Shown here: piece by piece, positions 18,461 to 24,564 of the stretch
Numbering within the stretch: position 1 is the stretch's first letter
How the letters are laid out: the number at the start of each line of letters is the position of its first letter
Source of the DNA: JBCFBK01 sp038562555
Lineage (GTDB): Bacteria; Bacteroidota; Bacteroidia; Bacteroidales; Prolixibacteraceae
Assembly (NCBI GenBank): GCA_038562555.1
Contig: JBCFBK010000071.1
Coordinates: forward strand, 1-24,564
DNA: 24,564 bases
Direction of reading: 5' to 3'
The notes under the pieces: model-generated
What the model was told of the DNA's origin: nothing
Seen by the model: the letters and a program-made list of their open reading frames with translations, nothing else
Databases searched by the model: none
Position numbers and translations under genes: made by a program

Positions 18461-19855
18461 ATGAACCGAATCTTTAATGCCATTCTCATTGGCGTCCTTC
18501 TTGCAGCTCCACGTCAGATAAAGGCGTCGGTTTTCAGTGTAAACTCTGCCGCCGGCTTTTCGGATGCGATCGGAAAAGCCCGGTCATCCGATACGATTAT
18601 CTGGAACCGGGGAACATATCAGGACGTGCTTTTGGAGATCAAAACGGACAGTCTCTTTATTCTCGCTGAAAAGGATGGAGAAGTGATTCTTACCGGCAAT
18701 TCGTCTGTTAAGCTTCTTGGGTCCCGGTGTGAGCTCAGAGGATTTCAGTTTGCTAGCGGAAAAACGGACGGAGATGTGATCCGGGTGGAAGGAAGTCACA
18801 ACAACATCGCCCAGGTGAACATTTCCCGATATGTTTCCAAATATTATCTTAATATCCTTCCATCGAGTCAGTATACAGAAATAAGTTACTGCAACTTTGA
18901 GCGGAAGCCGGAGAAACCGGAAAGTTCGGTTGTCGAAGTTCAGGTTGCGGAAAGCCAACCCGGGTACCACATGATCCGTTATTGCTCATTTAGAAACCAT
19001 ACATCACCACCCGGATCAGGCGGCGATTATGGTATTGAAGCGCTGCGGATTGGTTACAGTTTTCAGTCTAAGTTCATTAGCAGGACACTGGTTGAATACT
19101 GCTATTTCGAAAGTTGTCTGGGTGACGGCGAAATTATCTCATCAAAGGCGCGGCAAAATGTGTACCGCTACAACACGTTTTATAACAATGGTCCGTCTCA
19201 TTTTACGCTTCGTCATGGAAGCGAAAATCATGTTTACGGAAATTTCTTTCTGAAAGGAGCAGGTGTGCGGATAAAAGAAGGACAGGAACATGCAGTATTC
19301 AACAATTATTTTGAAACAGGAAGTTATTTTTCCATCATGCTTGCGAATTACAAGGTTGATCCGCTTGATCGGATTCTGATCGCCCATAACACATTTGTCA
19401 ATTCCGGCCCTGTCGTCCTGGGAGGTGAAGGCGATTATCCGCCACGGAAAGTCGGGATCTTCAACAATTTTTTTCAAAAACCTGAGGGACAATTATTTGA
19501 AGAATTAACTAATGAAGAAGTCTTTGGCGGAAACCTGGCAGCAGGTACGGGGAACCAACAAGTACCGCAAGGCGTCAGACAAATACGAAATGATGGGCTG
19601 GAAAGGAACGTTGCCGGATATTACCAGCCTGTCCGTAAGCTCAGAGGCAAGGAATGTCCGGCCAAATCATGGTCGGCAATGAAACTATTTGATCAGATGG
19701 AACATGATGCAACAATTGCTTTGGATATCGCGCAGAATGGCAGACCTAAAAAGGCTGATGAAAAAGCCGTTGGATGTCTGGAGTACCAGTCAGGTAGGAC
19801 GCTGAAGCTTTGGGCAACCAGCCAAAATACGGGTCCATTTTATTTGAAAGAATAG
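18461..19855 (+). CDS. PL6-family polysaccharide lyase (chondroitinase B/alginate lyase fold), secreted
   Basis: This 464-residue right-handed parallel beta-helix enzyme would cleave uronate-containing polysaccharide by beta-elimination, leaving 4,5-unsaturated ends. The signal peptide is MNRIFNAILIGVLLAAPRQIKAS. The PL6 catalytic pair is visible: Lys229 in ISSKARQNVYRYNTF as Bronsted base and Arg251 in FTLRHGSENHVYGNFF as acid. Beta-helix rungs of the kind NNYFETG and AHNTFVN follow. It lacks the second beta-helix of the longer PL6 enzymes, so it is a single-domain member. Characterised PL6 enzymes act on alginate (poly-guluronate or mixed) or dermatan sulfate, yet no other alginate gene (PL7, PL17, DEH reductase) and no sulfatase is here. 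A different uronate polymer is therefore possible. It is last in the GH31-GH29-PL6 run. Confidence 0.87.
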   Translation: MNRIFNAILIGVLLAAPRQIKASVFSVNSAAGFSDAIGKARSSDTIIWNRGTYQDVLLEIKTDSLFILAEKDGEVILTGNSSVKLLGSRCELRGFQFASGKTDGDVIRVEGSHNNIAQVNISRYVSKYYLNILPSSQYTEISYCNFERKPEKPESSVVEVQVAESQPGYHMIRYCSFRNHTSPPGSGGDYGIEALRIGYSFQSKFISRTLVEYCYFESCLGDGEIISSKARQNVYRYNTFYNNGPSHFTLRHGSENHVYGNFFLKGAGVRIKEGQEHAVFNNYFETGSYFSIMLANYKVDPLDRILIAHNTFVNSGPVVLGGEGDYPPRKVGIFNNFFQKPEGQLFEELTNEEVFGGNLAAGTGNQQVPQGVRQIRNDGLERNVAGYYQPVRKLRGKECPAKSWSAMKLFDQMEHDATIALDIAQNGRPKKADEKAVGCLEYQSGRTLKLWATSQNTGPFYLKE

Positions 19856-19974
19856 CAAATTGTCGGAATCTTGAGTTTTCGCATATTTTGAGATTTTTGA
19901 CTTTTCCCTACCCTATTTGACAACGATTTTCAATATGGGAACTGTATTCGTGTTTGATTAGTCGTATGTTTTTG
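19856..19974. other. Gene-free spacer between the PL6 stop and the sigma-factor remnant
   Basis: This A/T-rich spacer holds no frame I recognise on either strand, and no strong terminator hairpin after the PL6 stop codon. Region 4 of the sigma factor would have been encoded here on the minus strand, so the present sequence probably replaced it by deletion or recombination. The 143 bases from 20276 to 20418, between the sigma remnant and fecR, likewise hold nothing beyond a possible remnant of the sigma N-terminus and presumably the fecR promoter. Confidence 0.4.
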
Positions 19975-20275
19975 TCATCCTAATTTCATAAAAAACTCGC
20001 TTTCCCACATTTGTTCTGTTTTATGAATTTCGGGGACAATTATTGTTAAATATGAATTTTTCTTTCGTCTTCGTTTTAAATAGTTTATGGAAAGGTTCTT
20101 TAGGGCAGTGTAAAGAAACAATCTGACAATTGTGTCATTGTCAAAATCGTTAAAATGATTCCAACATTTCGCTAAAGCGGCCCGTGTCAAATCAGCTGCG
20201 ACTTCCATGTCTTTGACAAACCGATGTGCGTATACAGAGTTGAGGACAATAAGAGTCGAACAATACTAAATCGAC
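19975..20275 (-). pseudogene. ECF sigma factor (FecI-type), region 2 only, frameshifted and truncated
   Basis: On the minus strand the frame reads VYAHRFVKDMEVAADLTRAA, then LAKCWNHFNDFDNDTIVRLF and LYTALKNLSINYLKRRRKKN, the conserved region 2 of Bacteroidota FecI-type sigma factors. Upstream, in another frame, VLFDSYCPQLC gives the preceding family segment. The two frames join at about 20233-20236 and would be restored by two extra bases (TGTGTATAC for TGTATAC). At the other end the frame stops soon after EIHKTEQMWESEFF, and no region 4 (the -35-binding domain) is found in the 120 bases before the PL6 gene. The gene is therefore dead. It lies next to a complete fecR but points the opposite way. 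Confidence 0.8.
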
Positions 20276-20418
20276 TTTTCCAAGAGAGCCACCGTTACTT
20301 CGCGAGGAATCAACCACTATTATGTATAGAAAATAAAACTGAGGAATTTCCTAGACAAAAATATCAGACTTCATTCACCCCTTTTCTGAAAGAAATTGTA
20401 GTATAGAAAAACAAGTAG

Positions 20419-21573
20419 TTGAATAAAGAAATTGACATAGAGCATTTATCGACTTTAATCATTAAAGATGTTTTCGATGAGCTTACCGACGAACAGCGCT
20501 TTGATTTAGATGAATGGTTGGTTCAATCTCGCGAGAACCACGTTGCCTATATCTCAGTTCGAGATGCCGGTCGATTTAAAGAGTGGGCACGGTTGCATGC
20601 TGATTCAGATCGAATAAAGGGATGGCGAATGGTTCAGAAAAAGCTAAATGTTGACTGGAAAAGATCGTTGTTTTCGCAGCTTGGGAGAGTTGCCGCTTTA
20701 TTCTTAGCTGTGAGTTGCATTCTAGTGATAAGTTACACAATTTTTTTTCAAAAAAGCAACTCATTTGAAATCGCATCATTTGCCCATCCAACACTTATTC
20801 TTGAAGATGGGACACAAATTGATCTGTGTTTAAGTGACGATTCATTAATTACTGACGGTATTGTTAATCATCCGACGAGATCAGCGATATATTTTGAGAA
20901 GAAAAACAGACTATCCAATCAAAAAACCATGTTAATCATCCCTAGAGGATACCTTTACAAAGTTACATTGTCCGATCGAACAAGTATTCACCTAAATTCT
21001 CTTTCTTCTCTGGTTTTTAGGGGAGATATTGATGTTGATAAGGAACGAAAGACACAACTACATGGCGAAGCTTTTTTTCAGGTAAGCAAAAATGCACAGA
21101 AGCCTTTTGTTGTTTTAACAGAAGAACAAGAAGTTAGAGTATTAGGTACTGCATTTAATATTAGGGCATATTCAGATGAAGAGGAAACTCAAACAACCCT
21201 CGCAGGAGGGGCTGTTGCTATAAAGCTATTGGTCGATAACCCGGACGAACTCATATTAGTTCCGGGACAACAGGCGAATGTGAACAATATTTTGGACAAT
21301 GTTGATATCCGAGAAGTAAATGTCGCCCAATACATCTCCTGGGTCGATGGCGTATATAATTTTCGAGGTGAGCGTTTGGAAATAATTATGAATAGATTAT
21401 CAAAATGGTTTGATGTAGATCCGGTATTTGAGGATAGCCGAGCAAAAAATCTTCTTTTTGGCGGGAAATTAAACCGATGGGAAGCGGTAGAGAATATTCT
21501 GGATAACATTCAGTCAACAAACAAAGTAAACATTATTCGGGAAGGAAAAAAGCTAAAAATATACTGTAAATAA
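20419..21573 (+). CDS. FecR-family anti-sigma factor, complete
   Basis: This 384-residue single-pass inner-membrane protein would hold an ECF sigma factor until an STN-type transporter signals. The cytoplasmic N-terminal helical part (FDELTDEQRFDLDEWLVQSR) is the sigma-binding domain. A membrane helix lies at about 90-110 (RVAALFLAVSCILVISYTIFF). The periplasmic FecR barrel runs about 171-280 (LIIPRGYLYKVTLSDRTSIH, GEAFFQVSKNAQKPFVV, GTAFNIRAYSDEEE), and a DUF4974-like domain covers about 310-383 (NRLSKWFDVDPVFEDSRAKN). The start is TTG: a stop sits directly before it (20416-20418) and the next in-frame ATG would remove the sigma-binding domain. Its neighbouring sigma gene is broken, so it has no local partner, while its susC follows 84 bases downstream. 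Confidence 0.92.
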   Translation: MNKEIDIEHLSTLIIKDVFDELTDEQRFDLDEWLVQSRENHVAYISVRDAGRFKEWARLHADSDRIKGWRMVQKKLNVDWKRSLFSQLGRVAALFLAVSCILVISYTIFFQKSNSFEIASFAHPTLILEDGTQIDLCLSDDSLITDGIVNHPTRSAIYFEKKNRLSNQKTMLIIPRGYLYKVTLSDRTSIHLNSLSSLVFRGDIDVDKERKTQLHGEAFFQVSKNAQKPFVVLTEEQEVRVLGTAFNIRAYSDEEETQTTLAGGAVAIKLLVDNPDELILVPGQQANVNNILDNVDIREVNVAQYISWVDGVYNFRGERLEIIMNRLSKWFDVDPVFEDSRAKNLLFGGKLNRWEAVENILDNIQSTNKVNIIREGKKLKIYCK

Positions 21574-21577
21574 AAAA

Positions 21578-21602
21578 CACCGGAGTTTGATAGCCTCCGG
21601 TG
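21578..21602 (+). promoter_or_regulatory. Perfect 8-bp hairpin in the second susC leader
   Basis: CACCGGAG (21578-21585) pairs exactly with CTCCGGTG (21595-21602) around a nine-base loop, starting four bases after the fecR stop codon. No T-run follows, so a plain intrinsic terminator is unlikely. It lies between an anti-sigma gene and its transporter, where an element reducing readthrough or protecting the susC transcript would be expected. Confidence 0.5.
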
Positions 21603-21604
21603 CA

Positions 21605-21625
21605 GCCTTTGTTGGAAGCAAAGGC
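21605..21625 (+). promoter_or_regulatory. Second hairpin in the susC leader
   Basis: GCCTTTG (21605-21611) pairs exactly with CAAAGGC (21619-21625) around a seven-base loop. It sits two bases after the first hairpin and 32 bases before the susC ATG. Together they form a two-hairpin leader, comparable in position to the single hairpin ahead of the first susC. Confidence 0.45.
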
Positions 21626-21657
21626 GATTAATTATTTATTATCTCAAACTCAAATTT

Positions 21658-24480
21658 ATGGAAAAAAAATGGAAATTCTTCTTCGCAAGAAGGAGGTTAA
21701 AGCTTTTAATTATTATGAAGCTACTCTCTGTGTTGTTGCTGGCAGGCTCTTTAAGCCTTTCTGCAGCTATCAAGGCTCAAAATGCAATGGTTTCGCTACA
21801 TGTAAAAAATGCTTCATTTGAGGAAATACTGTGGGAAATTCAAGAGCAAACCAACTTGCAATTTCTTTACAGCTTAGATGACGTTGAGCATGTAAAAGGT
21901 CTCAATCTTGACAACGAAAACCGCAGAATGACGGAAGTTCTTAATGACTGTATGAAAGGGACCAACCTGGAATATCAAATAAATGACCAGACAGTCATCA
22001 TTCAGCAGGTTCAAGATCCGCAAAAAAAGGAACCTGGAAAATCAAGCAATCAGGATGGAGTTGCCGTAAGTGGTAAAATTGTTGACAAAGAAGGAATCCC
22101 GATTCCCGGAGCTTCAATTTCTGTAAAGGCAAATGCATTTTTTGGAACTATCTCAGACAGTGATGGTAATTTTTCGCTGAACAATATTCCCAAAAAGTCA
22201 ATTTTGGTTGTATCATTTATGGGCTACAACCGGCGGGAAATGGATATTGCTAGAATGGGAGCACAAGCGCTTTCGAAAGTACAAGTAATCCTTGAAGAAA
22301 GTAGTCAAAGTATCGATGAAATAGTCGTTACTGGAACAGGTAGCCAACGTAAAGCCAGTATCGTCGGTGCGATCAGTACTTTGCGTCCTGAGGAACTCCG
22401 AACTCCCACCCGCTCTTTATCGACCCAGTTGGCCGGTAAGGTCGCGGGTGTAACCTTTGTTCAGAGTTCGGGACAGCCTGGTAGGGACGGTGCGAGCTTT
22501 ATTATTCGTGGCATTAACTCAGCAACAGGAAACTCTTCTCCTCTTATCCTGATTGATGGATTGAAACGTGATATTGATGATGTGGATCCGAATGATGTCG
22601 AAAGCTTTTCGGTGTTGAAAGATGCATCGGCTACTGCAATTTACGGATTAGAGGGTGCAAACGGTATAATTGTGATTACTACAAAAAACGGAAAAGCGTC
22701 TGCTCGCCCGTTAGTGCGCGTAAGCCTGTCCTCTTCGGTTAATAATTCTACTTATAAACCCGATTGGGTCGATGCCTACGCTTATGCCCAAATGAGAAAC
22801 GAAGCGGCTGTGTCACGGGGGAAAGATCCATTTTATAACGATGATGTTCTTGCAAAATTTCAAGATGATGACCAGGACTTCTATCCAAATGTGGATTGGT
22901 ATAAAGCATTATATAAACCAAATAATCTAGCAAAAAAAGGGAACTTTAATATTGGCGGAGGCGGTAACGTGGTTACTTACTATATGTCTGGCGGTTTTTA
23001 TACTGAAGATGGGATGTTTAAAGGCGATGTACAGGGATATGATTCGAATGCAAAATACAGCCAATTTAACTTTCGTTCGAACCTGAAAGCCGATATCTCT
23101 CCCACTACTACTTTGGGACTAGGTTTCGATGGTCGTTACAACACAACAACGGAACCAGGTCAGGGAGCTGGTAGTATTCTTGACATTATTAATACAACCA
23201 ACCCTACGCTGTTCCCGGCTGAATATTCGAACGGAACAGCACCTATTGAAGATTTGGGTGTACGCAATCCTTTCTCGGTATTGAATAAAACTGGATTTAA
23301 ACGGATTTATCAAAACGTAATGTCAACCAACATTAATCTAGTACAGAAACTTGATTTTATTACCAAGGGCCTGTTTTTTAATGGCGTAGCTTCATTTTCG
23401 AAAGTAAATAACTATGAACATAGATTTATAAAAGATTACGAGCAACACCGAATTGACTTTATTAACAGTTACAATAACTCAGGCTACGATGAAAACGGAA
23501 ACCTAATGACCATAAATGCTACGCCCAATATTGATGATAAGATGCGCTTCGAGGTCCCGTCAGCTACTGGCAATCGGACTGTTGAGCTACAAGGTAGCAT
23601 CAACTATAGTCGTACTTTCTTCGACAACCTGACTATTGGTGGACTGCTTATTGCAAAGCAACGCGAATATTTAGATGATAAACCCGAAGGGTCAGGAGGA
23701 CAACTATTAATTAATGCCCTCGCCGCTCGCGAGCAGTCGATTGCCGGTCGAGCTACGCTTGATTATAAAAACCGCTATTTTATGGATATTAACTTTGGCG
23801 CCTCGGGATCACAATTGTTTACACCTGAAAACCGTTGGTCGTCTTTCCCCTCAATAGGTATAGGCTGGATGATTTCTGACGAAACCTTCTGGGCAGGAGT
23901 GAAACCAACTATCGACATGCTTAAATTGAGGGCCTCATATGGGGTTGTCGGCGCACCAGGCTCTGCAACACGTTATGGTTATCTGGGAACTACAGGTCCG
24001 ACCGGTGGTTATACGTTTGGCTTTGGAGAAAATGCTTTCAGTGGCGAGTCCATTGGTGGAGTGGTTGAAACCCGTCTTGAACAATTGGGGCTGACATGGG
24101 AACAAAATTACAAATTTGATTTCGGATTCGAACTGGGTTTAGTGGAAGACATGAGTCTGATCATTGACTTTTTCCGCAACACCCGCAAAAAACAGTTGAT
24201 CGATATGACCCGCCTGCCTGCAACTTTAGGATTACCGGCAGTGCCCAAAGCTAATCAGGGTGAAAACTATTCTGAAGGCGTTGATATTGATTTAACCTAC
24301 AATCGTGATTTTGGAGATTTTAAAATTAATTACATCAAGGGTATTCTCACCTACAACCGGAATGTAATTGTGGAAAACGGACAACTGGATCCTAAAGTTC
24401 CCTACCAAAGTGGGATTGGTCTGGATTATGGGCGTTCAATGAATTATATAGTGTCGCTAAGAAAACTCCCTAAATTTTGA
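21658..24480 (+). CDS. SusC-like TonB-dependent transporter with STN domain, 3'-truncated by an insertion
   Basis: The frame gives 940 residues. A charged extension precedes the signal peptide, which begins near residue 20 (MKLLSVLLLAGSLSLSAAIKAQ). Then come an STN domain (about 45-120), a carboxypeptidase-regulatory-like domain (about 137-220, VSGKIVDKEGIPIPGASISV), a TonB-box region (IDEIVVTGTGSQRKASIVG), a plug with SVLKDASATAIYGLEGANG, and most of the barrel. Normal members continue past GLDYGRSMNYI with ALGLFKD-like sequence and end in an aromatic strand. Here Ile931 is followed by nine unrelated residues and a stop, so the last one to two hundred residues and the closing strands are missing. 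A barrel without them should not fold. The foreign sequence beginning about 24450 looks like an insertion-sequence end. A susD would be expected beyond the insertion, outside this window. Confidence 0.9.
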   Translation: MEKKWKFFFARRRLKLLIIMKLLSVLLLAGSLSLSAAIKAQNAMVSLHVKNASFEEILWEIQEQTNLQFLYSLDDVEHVKGLNLDNENRRMTEVLNDCMKGTNLEYQINDQTVIIQQVQDPQKKEPGKSSNQDGVAVSGKIVDKEGIPIPGASISVKANAFFGTISDSDGNFSLNNIPKKSILVVSFMGYNRREMDIARMGAQALSKVQVILEESSQSIDEIVVTGTGSQRKASIVGAISTLRPEELRTPTRSLSTQLAGKVAGVTFVQSSGQPGRDGASFIIRGINSATGNSSPLILIDGLKRDIDDVDPNDVESFSVLKDASATAIYGLEGANGIIVITTKNGKASARPLVRVSLSSSVNNSTYKPDWVDAYAYAQMRNEAAVSRGKDPFYNDDVLAKFQDDDQDFYPNVDWYKALYKPNNLAKKGNFNIGGGGNVVTYYMSGGFYTEDGMFKGDVQGYDSNAKYSQFNFRSNLKADISPTTTLGLGFDGRYNTTTEPGQGAGSILDIINTTNPTLFPAEYSNGTAPIEDLGVRNPFSVLNKTGFKRIYQNVMSTNINLVQKLDFITKGLFFNGVASFSKVNNYEHRFIKDYEQHRIDFINSYNNSGYDENGNLMTINATPNIDDKMRFEVPSATGNRTVELQGSINYSRTFFDNLTIGGLLIAKQREYLDDKPEGSGGQLLINALAAREQSIAGRATLDYKNRYFMDINFGASGSQLFTPENRWSSFPSIGIGWMISDETFWAGVKPTIDMLKLRASYGVVGAPGSATRYGYLGTTGPTGGYTFGFGENAFSGESIGGVVETRLEQLGLTWEQNYKFDFGFELGLVEDMSLIIDFFRNTRKKQLIDMTRLPATLGLPAVPKANQGENYSEGVDIDLTYNRDFGDFKINYIKGILTYNRNVIVENGQLDPKVPYQSGIGLDYGRSMNYIVSLRKLPKF

Positions 24481-24564
24481 TTATTCATAACGCATATGAA
24501 TAAAAGAGGGTGGTGTTACACGATTTTGGTCAGGTTCTTCCCAACTTTCGATTGCATAAGGATA
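24451..24564. mobile_element. Probable insertion-sequence end interrupting susC
   Basis: From about base 24449-24451 the susC homology ends abruptly and a sequence beginning GTGTCGCTAAGAAAACTCCC follows, which could be a terminal inverted repeat. Thirty bases inside it a minus-strand reading frame ends, the spacing seen between a transposase gene and the end of its element. The other end and any target-site duplication lie outside the window, so the family cannot be named. Confidence 0.5.
24481..24564 (-). CDS. C-terminal end of an unidentified protein, possibly a transposase (runs off the window)
   Basis: The minus strand is open from the window edge for 27 codons, ending YPYAIESWEEPDQNRVTPPS then FIHMRYE and a TAA stop. 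YPYAIESW resembles a motif found in some transposases, but the fragment is too short for a family call. Its place next to the abrupt end of susC is the main reason to suspect a transposase. Confidence 0.35.
   Translation of the reverse strand, partial: YPYAIESWEEPDQNRVTPPSFIHMRYE

Noticed and set aside
18461..19855. Naming the locus an alginate utilisation locus because of PL6
   Set aside because: No PL7, PL17 or downstream alginate genes are present, while GH105 and fucosidase genes are.
20224..20406. 60-codon plus-strand frame before fecR
   Set aside because: It is opposite the sigma-factor remnant and has no recognisable features.
21578..21625. Leader hairpins as intrinsic terminators of fecR
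   Set aside because: Neither stem is followed by a T-run, and both lie close before the susC start.

Overview
The window looks like part of a polysaccharide utilisation locus (PUL) from a Bacteroidota bacterium, most likely in the Bacteroidales/Marinilabiliales range. The taxonomic hints are two SusC-type TonB-dependent transporters with STN domains, a SusD lipoprotein, FecR anti-sigma factors with DUF4974-like C-termini, a hybrid two-component system (HTCS), A/T-rich leaders and no clear Shine-Dalgarno sites. No rRNA, tRNA, CRISPR array or phage module was seen.

Layout. 1-763: C-terminal part of a FecR anti-sigma factor whose frame breaks near base 62-79. 764-1014: leader with a hairpin. 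1015-6107: a complete susC/susD pair. 6108-6630: scar tissue, made of a degenerate group II intron reverse-transcriptase fragment followed by the C-terminal stub of an eroded enzyme gene. 6630-10384: two periplasmic enzymes, a DUF5703/GH95-like six-hairpin hydrolase and a GH105 unsaturated-uronyl hydrolase. 10393-14466 (minus): a full-length HTCS sensor/regulator, convergent with the GH105 gene and divergent from the next operon. 14773-19855: a tight run of GH31, GH29 (alpha-L-fucosidase) and PL6 (uronate polysaccharide lyase). 19975-20275 (minus): a broken ECF sigma factor. 20419-21573: a complete FecR. 21658-24480: a second STN-type susC, cut off around base 24450 by what looks like the end of an insertion sequence. 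A minus-strand reading frame inside that element runs off the window.

How it may work. The SusC/D pair would import oligosaccharides. The PL6 lyase would cut uronate-containing chains and leave 4,5-unsaturated ends, and GH105 would remove those ends. GH29 would remove alpha-L-fucose, and GH31 and the GH95-like enzyme other side sugars or backbone residues. The HTCS would sense a breakdown product in the periplasm and activate the flanking genes. This set suggests a fucose-bearing acidic polysaccharide. The target is inferred from enzyme families only; it does not match the alginate, chondroitin or rhamnogalacturonan-II loci I know.

The locus shows decay and mosaic assembly. There are four damaged genes (sigma factor, second susC, reverse transcriptase, lost enzyme), two mobile-element traces, and a visible base-composition change between the A/T-rich transporter genes and the G/C-richer enzyme cassette.
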